Shown: positions 42,448 through 53,869 of the stretch, piece by piece | Position numbering within the stretch: the first letter of the stretch is position 1 | Layout of the letters: each line of letters begins with the position of its first letter | The notes under the pieces: generated by a model | The model's input: the letters and a program-made list of their open reading frames with translations, nothing else | Databases searched by the model: none | What the model was told of the DNA's origin: nothing | Origin: Merluccius polli | Lineage: Eukaryota > Chordata > Actinopteri > Gadiformes > Merlucciidae | Direction of reading: 5' to 3' | DNA length: 64,000 nt | Assembly (NCBI GenBank): GCA_030340625.1 | Contig: JAOPHQ010003976.1 | Span: 403,501-467,500, forward strand | Program-made: the position numbers and the translations under genes

Positions 42448-42991
42448 TTCTCCGACAGGGAAGGGACACAGAAGGGCTGCCCGAAGACGCCCTAGAGCCA
42501 CTCAATTCTTACAGCCCAAGTCCAGCCGCACCTCTGCCAACCAGCACAGCAGCCCAAGGCCCCATGCTCCAGGAAGGAGATGGGGATAGTGTCTCGTCGC
42601 CCTGGTGGAGGGTGGCCCTACCAAAAGCTGATCTGGGCCCGCCGAGGAGCTACCACCACGCCCCAGCTGTCGAGCCTTCTCCCAGCCCTTTCAGACAGCC
42701 CCTGAAATGCCCAAGCCTAGAGACAACTCCGCCAGCCAAGGCAGCAGCCCCAGGACTCCAATCTCCGGGATGGAGAGGTCATACTGGGGAGTTGTGGGGG
42801 CCATGGGGTTTGGGGGTTGTTTTTTTTATTTTAGGTATAGCAACCCTGTGAAGAGTCCAATTTGTAGGTTTTTTTTCTCTCTGTTTTGCTTGGATTGGGG
42901 GTAGGCTTCAGCTCAATTTGGTGTTGGGGGGTATGTGGAGTGTGTGTGGTTGATAGCTGGTTTACAACCTCACCTGGCCTGAGTCAGACTT

Positions 42992-43229
42992 TGGGTGAGA
43001 CTGCAGACCTGTGGTGCATGAGCAATCATGGCAGCTAGGATAAACCAGCTATCACCCCACACACTCAGGAGAGAGCCACTGTCATGGCAGCATGTTACAC
43101 CTGCTCTGGCTTGTACCATCTTGCCAACTTTAATAAACCAATTTTCTACAACATTTACCTGTGTCCTGTGTCGGAGGAGCCCAGCAAATCCACTTTGCCT
43201 AGTGGCGTGTGGTAGGGTCAACTGCTACA
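42992..43229 (+). repeat. 3' LTR of the TRIM-like element
   Basis: Begins TGGGTGAGACTGCAGACCTG and ends TAGGGTCAACTGCTACA. It contains AATAAACC at about 43132, a possible polyadenylation signal. It lacks a clear purine-rich tract immediately upstream. A G-rich stretch (TTGGGGGGTATGTGG) at about 42925 may be the tract if the LTR starts there. Confidence 0.8.
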
Positions 43230-43747
43230 ATCAACAAATAGTTTATCCTCCATGTTCGCTAGAACCTAGCGCTGGAGAAAATACAATCCAACTCTGCTAT
43301 TGGTTGCTGCTTCTGCGCCACTTCAGCGCCAAAGTCACTATTTGCATAATTAGCGGCCGGCAGCCATTCAATTTCAATGAGAGCTGGCGACAGGGAGCGG
43401 CGGTCACCGTAGCAGCAGAGTCCAAGATGTCCTTTTAATCCAACAAAGAAGCCAAGCATGGGCCGCGACAGGGCACCAAATAAAACAGAAGAGACAAATT
43501 GTCTGTCTGACTGTTCATAGATATCACCAGTTGTAAGGTTACAATCTAATCGTTTGTGACATCACAAGTGGGTCAGTGTTGGGCTTAGAATTACTTGGTT
43601 TTACAATGGCTGTTTTTATTTGCATATAATTTGCTGTTAAAGAGGATTGAACATTCAGAGTATTTTGTTTTTAGATTATAATTATAGTAACTGGATATAG
43701 TTATTGGACGTCATTATTAAAATGTAGTTTTGTTTTACAATATTCAA
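43230..43747. other. Unassigned stretch, possible repeat piece
   Basis: AGCTGGCGACAGGGAGCGGC and GTCACTATTTGCATAATTAG (43335-43405) look like parts of a fish interspersed repeat, but I cannot delimit one. No gene is seen. Confidence 0.4.
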
Positions 43748-43779
43748 TGTGTGTGTGTGTTTGTGTGCATGCATCTTTA

Positions 43780-43842
<63 letters not shown>

Positions 43843-43941
43843 CATGCATAACCATGTGCGTGTGTGCCCGTGTGCGTGTGTGTGTGTGTGCGTGTGTGTT
43901 TGTGTGTGTGTGTGTGCGTTTGTGTGTGTGTGTGTGTGTGT
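43748..43941. repeat. Complex GT microsatellite, about 190 bp
   Basis: (GT)n with interruptions GTGCATGCAT, TATGTGTGCATGCATAACC and GTGTGCCC. The longest pure part is about 43780-43835. All histidine/threonine or cysteine/valine frames across it are artefacts. Confidence 0.95.
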
Positions 43942-45640
43942 GTACGGTCCCTCACAAGTGGGATGGCTGGCTCCCACAGTTTGTCAGCTCTGGGTTTAAT
44001 GATCTGTCAGCCGGCTACATAAGCACTACATGCTCTCCGTGCTTTCTTTCCAGCACACTGAAACAGTCAAACGCCTGACTCTCAACAAAACGTACAATGC
44101 CATCATGGTCTCACCCTCCTCAGCACAGAGGAAGAGAGAAAGAGCAAGAGTTAATTCTCAGTTTCCCTTAAAATGTGACATTGTCATTGAGCTGCTCCCG
44201 GGACTTTAAATCTGGACTGACACCTAGTCCAGGGGGCAGAAGGAGAAGCAGGGTCACTCTAATCCAGTTCTGGTAGGAGCTGTCGAGGTCAGAGAAATAG
44301 TCTTCAATCTGAAATATCCCTGCAGCTGGGGTGGAGCGCGAGGTGAGATGACAGCAGCAGTTGATGAAGGTGTGAAAACGTCACTGTCACTCCCATCAGG
44401 AGTTTGCTCGAAAATAATATATAATATGAGCAAGAGAAAAAAGGGTAAACTTTGTTGTGAATGTGTGATACACATATGTGTCACAACTCTGCATGCTCTA
44501 GATCCAGTACCGTTCAATGATGGAAATAGCTTCCCTTGAATTCCTGACTTATCAAAAACAAATACAATAGTAAAAAAACATCAACCTACCAGCTGATGAT
44601 TCCCCAGACCAGAGGAATTCAGCAATTTCCCTTCACTCAAACACATGATATGCAAACCGTCCCTCGTGTGAAAGCTCACTGTGAAATATTTGAAGTGTTG
44701 TGACAGTGTGAAAAAGCTTGTTTTTATGTTGCCTTTGAGAACCTATCATTTTTGTAAAACCCCAAAAACAAAGTATACAAAAAGAAACCGGTGTGAAAAC
44801 CGAGAAAAGTCTGTCTGCAGACCGCAGACAGGTGGGTGTGTCTTTGAGTGGGGGCAGAGGGGCGTGTCATTGACTCAAAGACTCAAAGATACACTTGTAA
44901 TGTGTACCATAAATGTACGATACTTTGTACTCCTACATCCCTGCAGCAAATACATGGGGAGGTTGGGACATCAATCTAATACATTGAAATACCTTCAGTA
45001 AATCCGTTACCATATGATTATGTATACATCCGTTTTATATCATCTAGGCTTACCAAGTGTGGTTTTTAAGAGAACAGTGAAATGTGTCGCTAGCTTAGCG
45101 ATAGGACGAGAGATGAAGTGCTGTGCGTGTGCCTCTAACTGATGTAGATTCACCACCTGAGGTAAGAGGATTCTATAGGAGAAACAGAGTCGCCCTAATA
45201 GGACTGAGGACCAGGATGTGATGAGATGGTGTATGAGTGAGTAATGTGTATATTACATGACATGCACTGTGCAGCTACTTTCATGATTCATGTGTGAAGT
45301 GGGAAAGATTGTGTAGAGGGCTTTGTGCGTTTTTTCTCTGCTGTCGGTATCACAAAGTGAGCTCGGTTTGTGACACCAGAGACATAACATTTAGTAATTT
45401 ATCAGACTTACTATGGCAGTTATGATGTCTTTTCAGAGATTAAAGTCTTTACAATCCGTTGAATGAAAGGTTTTGTTCAAAGGACTTGTTCAGTGACATT
45501 TCTGGTTTTCCAAAAAACAACGATATATGCAACCAGATCATATTCCCTGCCAATACTAATGTAAAGAACTGACTTTCAGAAAACGTCTCCAGTGATGTAA
45601 AAATAGTTAATAAAAATAATCATACTATTTGTGTTATTTT
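43942..45640. other. Non-coding stretch, no gene seen
   Basis: Contains a small inverted repeat CTGTCTGCAGACCGCAGACAG at 44810-44830 and a doubled GACTCAAA near 44872-44888. No recognisable coding or mobile-element sequence. Confidence 0.5.
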
Positions 45641-45831
45641 GCAACTTGGTCCAGTAGAACAATAGATCATTGATGATCAATGATCGTTTAATGCTTAGCT
45701 CAGTCTAAGGTGTTTTTAGTGTACTATTTTATCTTGTTTTGTTGATTTGATGTTCTTTTATGTAAAGTGTCTTTGAGTACCTAGAAAAGCAATTTAAATA
45801 AAATGTATTATTATTATTATTATTATTATTA
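45641..45831 (+). mobile_element. LINE 3' tail ending in (ATT)n
   Basis: The end GTAAAGTGTCTTTGAGTACC, TAGAAAAGCAATTTAAATAA and AATGTATTATTATTATT matches the 3' untranslated tail of fish LINEs (consensus ...AAAGTGTCTTTGAG...AAAAGCGCTATATAAATAAA...). Only the tail is present, so it is a very short 5'-truncated insertion or a related SINE. A 10-bp perfect palindrome arm pair (GATCATTGAT / ATCAATGATC, one base between) lies at 45665-45685. Confidence 0.7.
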
Positions 45832-46373
45832 AATACAGAGCGGAGACATAACATGTATGCTCATCCGGACACAATGCTCCCTATGTTACCTTACCTTACA
45901 CTTAAACATGGTAGAAGCCCATGAACAAAAATATATTTCACCCCTGACCGGAATAAAACAAACAACAGATAGCTAACAAACACGAAATGGCTACTCGGCA
46001 GCTTTTATTCCATTATTTCTGACCAACATCATGCAGACACAAGATTTAGGGATGCACTTATGCTATCTCCAAGATAATGTGAGATAAAAACACAGACAAT
46101 TTCAGAGACTGCCCCGATTGCAAAACAGAATGAGAGTTTCAACGGCTGACAGGGAACAAATTATAGCAGCTGCACAACCCCTGCCTCTAGGTACCAACAC
46201 AGACGGCTCCAACGCCGCGAAACCAGAACAAAAGTTAGCCGTCATTTTGACCCATCATCTGACCTCGACTGTGAAGTGAACTTTGTGAAAAGCAGTCACT
46301 CTTCTGAAGTAGATAACTTTCGTGTTTCTACTCAATGAAGGTTTGAATTGAAATGTTTGTATCCATCCCTCAT
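45832..46373. other. Non-coding stretch, no gene seen
   Basis: Mixed sequence without recognised features. Confidence 0.5.
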
Positions 46374-47014
46374 ACCCCTTTTCCACCAAGGCACTGTGAG
46401 AGCCGGTTCCTTCATCTCAAACCAGTTCTTTATGTTTTCGACAGCCAAAGAACCGGCTCTCAGCCAGGAAAACTGGTTCCAAAGCGGCGCAAACTCTTTG
46501 CTGGTCTAGAACCAAGAACAGCTTGCATCAGGGGCTGGGGGTGGGATTATGGTGACCAACAAGACCAGCTAAAACATTGTGACCACCATTTTTAAAAACA
46601 CAGAGCTTCACTTTGTCAGTCCCTGTTGATTTTATCCCTCAGTTTGCCGGAGGAGAAAGGGGTTGGAGCCCCGGGAAAGGGAGAGAGAGTGAAAAAGTGA
46701 TAATAAAGCGTTTGACTGTTGTTCAACTGGATGCTCCGCGTGCGTTTATTATTTTTATATGAAACCCAGTTAGGTGAACCTATGAACAGCCGGTTACATG
46801 TATCGTAATCGCAAAGACGAGCAGCACAAATGTCGTGTTTGGATGCCGATGTAGGCTCCGCTATTGTTATTCTGCTTGAAGTTGGCGCTAGCGTTCCTGG
46901 GAAAACAGAAACGTATACAGACTGTCTAGCCTGTGGAAAAGCAAACCGGTTCTCAGAGGCAGCAATAGCACCAGCCCAGCACTAGAACTAGGTTCACGTT
47001 GGTGGAAAAGGGGT
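46374..47014. mobile_element. Harbinger-like non-autonomous element, 641 bp
   Basis: The ends are ACCCCTTTTCCACCAA and TTGGTGGAAAAGGGGT, a perfect 16-bp terminal inverted repeat. TCAT lies on both sides (46370-46373 and 47015-47018). The interior has GAGCCGGTTCC, GAACCGGCTCTCAGCCAGGA and AAACCGGTTCTCAGAGGCAG, a pattern I associate with PIF/Harbinger-type miniature elements of fish. A 4-bp duplication is unusual for Harbinger (3 bp, TWA), so the superfamily is tentative. No transposase frame. Confidence 0.85.
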
Positions 47015-47018
47015 TCAT

Positions 47019-47331
47019 TGTACATCTCATCTGGAAGCTGCTGATTGGATCGTGGATCTGTCCAAAATGCTAGTAGTAAACCACCCAGATTAGTTGTCAG
47101 CTGTTTTAAATACTTAAAACTTTGCAAATGTAATTTACAAACTACAATTCTGCACATCTGGAAGCATTGGAATTATGACAACACTGTTTATTTAATAGCG
47201 TAGGTTTTAAATGTTTACTGCAGGCTTCTCCAACTCTGTTCATGTCAATATTATTTGTCGTTGTTTGTCTATTTAGTTCTAACACAATGCAATATTGTGG
47301 AGGCTGTGCGTATGAATTTGCTGGCATTGTT

Positions 47332-47380
<49 letters not shown>

Positions 47381-48457
47381 GATAAAAACACCTCAACTTC
47401 TAATGTTTTCATCTAACTTTAGATTGTTGTTCTGTAGATAAGTATTTGCATGTACGTCACATGTACGTGTGTGTGTGTTTGTGTGTGTGGGTATGCTTGT
47501 GCTCATGTCCATCAACTTTAGTTTAGCGTTGCATTTCAGAATCACTTCAAAGCCAATTCCATTTTGGGGTACACACAGACAGAGACGGTTTTGGAGGATA
47601 TCTCGGTTCATCAAAAGGTTTCATCCACACTTCCGCTGCTTGCTTTGATGCCGGCGCTGCCTTACATCTCGTTAAACCCAATTACTTTTAGTCCATTGCT
47701 CCTTTTATTAGTCCTTCCACTAATCATGCAATGTATGTTGTAATCATGTGACCAGATCAGACATGTGGTGGACGATGGGCATGCATTCATCAGATCAATG
47801 AAAACAAACAACCTGGGTTACTGCCTGTGGAAAATGAAATTACAACTGGTTTGAAACGTTTTATATACTATTTAATAACCGCCGGCGGAGAGTTGAAATG
47901 GAATGAGTTGTAGCGTTAGTCTGGATGATGTGATTAACTATTGTCTGCATGATTCAGTTTCTATAATTTACCCTGCTGCAGGTCCAGGAACAAGTTCTAC
48001 ATTTACTGATTGCTGTAATAAGATGATAAAAATACGATGTCCTCCTATCCTATATCAAATCGCGTACTATCACAGCAACAAATGGGGATTAGTTAGTTGG
48101 CTTATTCTTCCGTGATAAAATGTAATCTTAATAGGGCCAAGGGCCATCCGAGAGACTTGTATTGGTCTTATATTCAGTTTTGTATGTTCTGGTTCAACAC
48201 TTTGACAGCATTACAGCTCATAGAGTCGTTCCAGACCTCCTTTTGACCATTTTGAAAAAATATATTTTAATGAGGAAAATTATATTTTACAATAGTTTGT
48301 GTTTGAAGTTTTTGTTGTTGCTGTTATATAAAACATTTCTTAAATGATGTGTTTTTGTTATGTTGTTATAATTGCGTGTAAGAAACGGAAAAATCCTACA
48401 TTTAAAATAAATATCTTTTAAATAATTCATATTTCTTGATGATTAAATCAGATGATC

Positions 48458-48460
<3 letters not shown>
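47019..48460. other. Non-coding stretch with GT microsatellites
   Basis: (GT)n at about 47332-47377 and shorter GT repetition at 47467-47490. No gene is seen. Confidence 0.6.

Positions 48461-48537
<77 letters not shown>
48461..48537. repeat. (GT)n microsatellite, about 38 repeats, uninterrupted
   Basis: A pure GT run without interruptions, one of the longest perfect dinucleotide arrays in the window and likely highly variable in length. Confidence 0.97.
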
Positions 48538-48538
<1 letters not shown>

Positions 48539-49734
48539 ACTGTGTTCATATTTCTGGTGTGTTCAGACAATCAGACCATGTTAGTCCTGTGTGTGTTATA
48601 CACAAGACTTTGCTATTTCTCTCTCCTGTTTTAGTAGAGTGAATACCAGCCCACTTAGGTATTAAATTAAAAACTTACATTTGCATTTCCAATTAGCTTA
48701 GATTTTCTACCATTTTTAGCTAACTGCTAATAAATACATAATAAAGTATGTATTCATCTTATTTCAAGAAAAAAAGCTTAGTAAAGGTTTAACAATGACA
48801 TAATAGGTAAGTTAGTTAAACTCAATAAATAGACATAATAATGATAATACGCATATTATAAGTACTTATTACCTATTAACTAATGCTTTTTAAGGGAATT
48901 ATTACCTTTTACCTACCTATTAACTAATGCTTATTACAAGGACCTTAATATAAAGCGTTACTGCAGTTAGCAGGTGTTTTTCTAAGCCAAACATAGGCAT
49001 TAAAACGCTCTACTGTTGTTAATAAGAACTCTAAACATGAAGGTTGCTCAAAAGCTTAAGCTGATACTATCTTTGTATTTAATACATCCATTAGGAGAGC
49101 TGTTAACGTACTCATGCTAGGCTGTGATGGCAAAACATCACTTTATTTTTTACATTATATAGCTTTGTTCGAATACAAGGGCCATTCAGAGTGCTTTATA
49201 ATGGCAGGAATCACATTTAAACACATCTACAACAAAAGGTAAAATAATAAGTATAGCCTACAGACAGAATATTGTTTTTATATAAAGCTGTGGAAAACAA
49301 CAAGGCTATTACATGTTTTAAAATGCCTGCACAAAACACCAGTCACCATGTGTTCCACATTAACATAAAAACATTTATATCAGCAACTTGTAAATAACAG
49401 CAGCACTGTAATAATGTTGTAAAATATAGCACCTAGTCTCACAGTGTTATCTAGTAGCCCACTGATATTATGTATTATTATAGAAATGTTATTTAGAGGT
49501 AAATTGCAATTAATATTCATTTTTTTTGTAATGCTTCTCCACCATATTATTTTTCAGCTTTTTTTTCCCACACTTTTGAATTAGGCTCTTATAAGTGATA
49601 TTGAAAATCATATTGAAAAATAGGCTAAATATGGACTACCTTGAAGTAGAAATATTTGTCTGTAATCTTGACCATGACAATGACAGTGTTTGACCGTGTC
49701 AAACTTTTACATTTAATTGTATTAATTGTGATTA
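48538..49734. other. AT-rich non-coding stretch, no gene seen
   Basis: Contains the near-duplicated phrase TACCTATTAACTAATGCTT at 48868 and 48914. Otherwise featureless. Confidence 0.55.
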
Positions 49735-49759
49735 CCCCCCCCCCCCCCCCCCCCCCCCC
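49735..49759. repeat. C25 homopolymer
   Basis: An uninterrupted run of 25 C on the plus strand. Similar G or C runs occur at about 23938, 29827 and 56250. Confidence 0.97.
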
Positions 49760-49800
49760 ATATGAAGCCTGCAATGAAGAATTAGGAGAAGTGGTAATAG

Positions 49801-49831
49801 GGCTAGCCGCGTGCATCACACACGGCTAGCC
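49801..49831. repeat. 13-bp hairpin, 5-nt loop
   Basis: GGCTAGCCGCGTG (49801-49813), loop CATCA, then CACACGGCTAGCC (49819-49831). One position is G-T instead of G-C. No associated element was recognised. Confidence 0.9.
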
Positions 49832-50682
49832 AATCAATTTACGTGCTAATTACCACGGAAGCAAGAGACGCCAGGTCATGGTTACGGTATACACTCAGGC
49901 GCACAGCAAGTTTGCATGTCATGTGCATGTAAATCTACCTCCTTACGTACATTATTGCCCAATGTTAAATGTCAATACATCGTTCGTCAAGTTTGTCTGG
50001 TGAATATCACATTAAACTTAGCATTACCTTCACGCTTGCCGTCTATTATCTATATTCAAGCGTCTTTTGTTTTCTCTTTTTCGCTAATTTTCTTTTCCAC
50101 TCTCCGGCGGGCAAGCCGCTGCATGCTGCGTACATCATTGGTTGCCGACAACAAACCATTAGCAACCGCAGGTACTGAGTCAGTGTAGATTTAGCGGAGG
50201 TGCCAGGTCGGGCGAAAATGATCAATCACTTCGGCAAACGATGCGCCCTGCTGGCACTGCTTTTGATAACTGCCGAGAAGGGAAAATGGGATAATAACAT
50301 CAACATACAAACATTTTTTAACTTCGCTTTCAAGATCTATAAACACATGCAGAGGAGACGGGGAGACATTTATTTTTTTTTCCGACTTGTGTCGTACCTG
50401 TTAAACATTACACCGTGGATAACCGCTGATAGTAATTCTAACTATCAGGCACTCGGCTCACCAGAGAAAGTGCAGATATGAAAGGGAACAGATGCAGGGG
50501 GGTGGGGGTGGGGGGGGGGTTAGACCAGAGAGGGACAAATGATCCTGTTGGTAGAACAGACAGAGCAGAAGATGAAGAGAGAAGAGGTGAGAAACCTGAG
50601 CACGCGGAGACGCAGACGATCTACTTTTATCTGCTCTACCGACTTAACTGCTGTAACCGGTTTGGGTGTGTCTCTCTCTTTC

Positions 50683-50744
<62 letters not shown>

Positions 50745-50893
50745 ACACACACACTCACACAGGTAGATGAACCCATGGGAGATGGAAGAGAACAAGGACA
50801 CATACACACTGAGGAGCACAGTTTAAAACAGGAGGAGAAGTGCTGGGAGGAAGAACATGGAGACTGGAGACTTGCATCAGCTTGGTGCACATA

Positions 50894-50927
<34 letters not shown>

Positions 50928-51103
50928 CTCAGGTGTGTATGTCGTCGATTGTATGTCTGGGTGTAACTTATGTACGTGAATGACATTTACCTTCTTTCCT
51001 GCTCACAAAGTATTACAAATATAACAATAGAAAGAAACAATGGAAATACGGCCATGTCTCGTTCCCTATGGTTAAAATGTCCATAGATCATTTCATGCAT
51101 TAC
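49832..51103. other. Stretch with unsupported open frames and an (AC)n tract
   Basis: An open plus frame at 50200-50481 (inner ATG at 50218: MINHFGKRCALLALLLITAE) has a hydrophobic start like a signal peptide, but the rest shows no family I recognise. (AC)n spans 50685-50757. A GT tract lies at 50894-50928. A G run is at 50507-50519. I do not call a gene. Confidence 0.45.
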
Positions 51104-51424
51104 TTATAGCAGTTCTGAAATTGTCGTACCACCTTTAAAAAATGTATGACAGCTTTTTAATTTCCCTGGCATATGAGCCTCAAACCATGGTTTCAGGTTC
51201 CCAATTAGGCGCTTTAAGGAAGACATGGCTTCGTTAATCCTACGCGGGCAGTGAAATGTGTTACCTTTTCTGCTATATGGTACAGGTTGTGCCAAGGCAT
51301 TAAGCAGAGAAGTTTTGAAAACTTTATAATGAGGTATAAAGTAGTGATTGCGGGTGTGTATTGATGTCTCTTCCCGTCTTGACAAAGAATCCCCCCCCTC
51401 TAACCTTTTCTTGATCATAGTCAA
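51104..51424 (-). other. 106-codon minus-strand open frame, unrecognised
   Basis: The frame begins MTMIKKRLEGGDSLSRREET and is basic, with no low-complexity bias, no transmembrane segment and no motif I recognise. It is longer than most non-repeat frames nearby. It could be an exon, a decayed transposon gene or chance. No splice or promoter context supports expression. Confidence 0.2.
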
Positions 51425-52465
51425 GTAATTGTAACGTTAAATACGTTCCCACAGTGGGGGCGTTGTCAAACTTTTTGATACGTCCGATTGCTCGATTACT
51501 GTACTCTCGTGGAGATGAGCTGTAGCAGTTAGCGGTCGAGCGGCACGAAAGGAGCAGTGGAGAAATGAGACTTGAGCTGCCTTTGTGTCGTTTAAAGGAA
51601 GCGTCGATCTGGGCCAGTCGCAGACTTCAGACTTGCTTTACGTCGATAACGACAAAGTCAAAAAGCACATCCTGCGTAAGATACACTGGCATATCTTTGG
51701 TCCCAAGTCGCTCTGTCAGCTGTCTTAGGCTGCTTCTCTAGCTTTCTTCATATTGTGACAGTGGGTAGAATAGCGATTGAGGAGAACATCTGGAGATTTT
51801 GGGAAGCAAGGGCGAGTGAACGACTACTGGCATGCAAGCCCGTCTTGCGTGATGGCCGCTTTCTGCTGGTGGCAAAAAGTGGATAACAACACGTCCATCT
51901 CCCCGTGCAGAGATTCACACGCTCGGCAAACAACCTCACCGCTACACAGGTGGCATTTAAATGCTAATGCTGTTTAGATTGAATGCTCAATTGGTATTGA
52001 GGAACCTAATGCGTACTGATAAAACGTTCCCCACACTATTATACCAACACCACCACTACCGCCCCCTTCCAGGCTGTTGACTCAAGGCAGGGTGGATTCA
52101 GGATGTTTACCACACACACATTTGACCCCATAAAACACTGCCACACCAAGGTCAAGGCCATTCTTCCACTGCCCAATAGGGATCCCACGCTGCCCGCTGT
52201 AGCCTCATATCCCTGTTCTTAGTTATTGGCAGGCTCTCTTGTTCTTCTTCTACTGTAGCTTGTCCTCTTACAACCCGTCTGTTGTAAAGGCGTAAACGTC
52301 CACCAATGGCCTTGAGCAAGATGAAGTAACCTAACCCCACTCTTTTCACTCTAGCTCAGCGCAAACAGTTATGGCAACAAGTGGGAGCAAAGGCGCTCCT
52401 GTAGGCTCCAGAGGGTTAATGACATAATGCATTACGTGCAGGACACAACCTTCACACTGTTCCAT
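51425..52465. other. Non-coding stretch, no gene seen
   Basis: Mixed-composition sequence without recognisable repeats or domains. Confidence 0.5.
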
Positions 52466-52652
52466 ATTATAGTGTAGTGGCTCTGGAGTTTGACTCCCAG
52501 ATAAGAGGTACCCACAGTCTCCCTCGAAGTATCCTTGACCGAGACGCCCTAACTATCTACCTGCTTCATAACGGCATGCAGCTGAATTGACTGTATGTCC
52601 CTTTGGATACCTATGACTAAATTGTAGTAAACGTAAGTAAGTAAATGCAAAG
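52466..52652 (+). mobile_element. tRNA-derived SINE-like insertion, plus strand
   Basis: A B-box-like motif (GAGTTTGACTCCC) is followed by CCTTGACCGAGACGCCCTAA, CTATCTACCTGCTTCATAAC and the tail GTATGTCCCTTTGGATACCT. The tail is a diverged form of the fish tail GTAAGTCGCTTTGGATAAAA. The layout mirrors the SINE at 60350-60517. The A box is poor, so this copy is old. Confidence 0.5.
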
Positions 52653-53454
52653 AGTCGAGCCGTGGGTAGCGGTGGCCGTATATACACTCGATGGAGGTCC
52701 GCTCCCAAAAGTGTCTGAGTAAATAACTTTTTATTTAACAGAGAACACAAGCAGGATGACATTCAATGCATTGAATTGTCCGAAATCTCTCGAACCCCCA
52801 ATGGGGTCCGAGTCTGAACTGATCTTCCTAATACACACACTTCTTACAAAGTCAGCTATGCCCTCCTTGGCTTGCTTCCGAAGACCCGAGCTGTACCCCC
52901 AGCTAGCAGATAACGTTCTAGACACTTTCCATCAAGGACAAACTCTCACAATCACATATGCAAGCCTTTCCAAGGCCATGGGAAAGAGCTTCAGGGTACA
53001 CTGTTGGCACTTATGGATATCTGTATGTCTCTATATGTTGTGGAAGAACACATCTGTGTTCTTCTCCTAAAACAGAATCCTTCTTCATGTAAAGGATGAG
53101 TGAATATGAGGAATAAAAGAAATAAGGAGAACAACCTGTAAATGTATAACAGAAAATACACTTCACCATTCCCATCGAGGTGTTTTAACTCACCGCCTCT
53201 CGCCGGATGCTCTCCCTATAGTCGCTGTCGTGCGTTTTGATCCCAAGAAGCTCAAGAGCTTCCCGAGGGCTCAGGGCATGAAGCCACCACACCTGGCACC
53301 GGCCGCCATCCGCCGCAGTGTCTTTCAGAGTTCATGCAGTGTATGTACGTGTATATTCCCGATTCTGTGCACTTCTGTGCAGCTGCAGAAACAGTGGAAA
53401 CTAGGTTGTGCAGCTACTTCAATGTCGAGCATATGCTTTGATTGATCTCAGCCT
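52653..53454. other. Unassigned; possible LTR-like sequence on the minus strand
   Basis: On the minus strand, CTCTGTTAAATAAAAAGTTA around 52740 has an AATAAA signal followed by a GACACTTTTGGGAGCGGACC block, reminiscent of an LTR, but no paired copy or primer site was found. Open frames at 52756-53070 and 53230-53445 show no domains. Confidence 0.35.
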
Positions 53455-53512
53455 CACTTAATTGTAAGTCGCTTTGGATAGAAGTGTGTTCTAAATGACT
53501 AAATGTAAATGT
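53455..53512 (+). mobile_element. LINE/SINE 3' tail motif
   Basis: TTGTAAGTCGCTTTGGATAG, AAGTGTGTTCTAAATGAC and TAAATGTAAATG match the tail shared by many fish SINEs and LINEs. The body upstream is not recognised. Confidence 0.6.
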
Positions 53513-53593
53513 GTATATACGTTTCCCAACGGTAAGCAGTGTTTCTAAAAAAGCAACTGTTCCCTATCATTCGTTATCGTCGTAATTACTTTT

Positions 53594-53594
<1 letters not shown>

Positions 53595-53626
<32 letters not shown>

Positions 53627-53869
53627 TAAACAAACTAGTTTGTGCTGTAGCGAGAGCATTGGCCAACAGTGGCGCGGTGGCGTGCAGTGCAGGTTTTTAA
53701 TACTTTTCTCAGTAGGGACATTTTGTTTCCGCTCACCAGTAGCAAATAATAATGCCACTGTAATTACACAGCCCCGGCGTTTGCTCTCTCTACACACACA
53801 CACACACATACACTCAGGCATGTGGATGCACCATAGAGGTGTGTGTGTGTGTGTGTGCATATTTTAAAC
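53595..53869. repeat. (ATC)n, (AC)n and (GT)n microsatellites
   Basis: (ATC)10 lies at about 53597-53628, AC repetition at 53793-53809 and GT repetition at 53840-53858. The AC and GT tracts flank a 30-bp spacer and could pair as an inverted repeat. Confidence 0.9.

Larger units (their letters stand above)
42242..43229 (+). mobile_element. Non-autonomous LTR retrotransposon (TRIM-like), about 1 kb
   Basis: Two direct repeats (42242-42428 and 42992-43229) flank a 563-bp interior. The 5' repeat is followed after one base by an 18-nt primer binding site, TGGCGCCCAACGTGGGGC. This is the exact complement of the 3' end of tRNA-Lys(1,2) as I know it. No gag, protease, reverse transcriptase or integrase motif occurs in the interior. 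A 136-codon proline/alanine/serine-rich frame (42441-42851) overlaps the primer site and ends hydrophobic. It is not recognised and may be chance. The short size and lack of genes fit a terminal-repeat retrotransposon in miniature that would need proteins in trans. Confidence 0.85.

Noticed and set aside
42441..42851. A 136-codon proline-rich frame as a real gene inside the LTR element
   Set aside because: It begins inside the primer binding site, has no recognised domain and no known gag similarity by eye. It was kept only as a description within the element.
43701..44078. Histidine/threonine and cysteine/valine frames in GT arrays
   Set aside because: Dinucleotide repeats give these in every genome. 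The same applies at 55563-56005, 58598-59023 and 63110-63633.
50200..50481. A secreted protein with an N-terminal hydrophobic stretch
   Set aside because: The ALLALLLITAE start is suggestive, but the remainder is ordinary and there is no family recognition or exon structure.
51104..51424. A 106-codon minus frame as a host gene
   Set aside because: No motif, no splice or promoter context and no sign of conservation can be judged from sequence alone. Listed only as an unrecognised frame.
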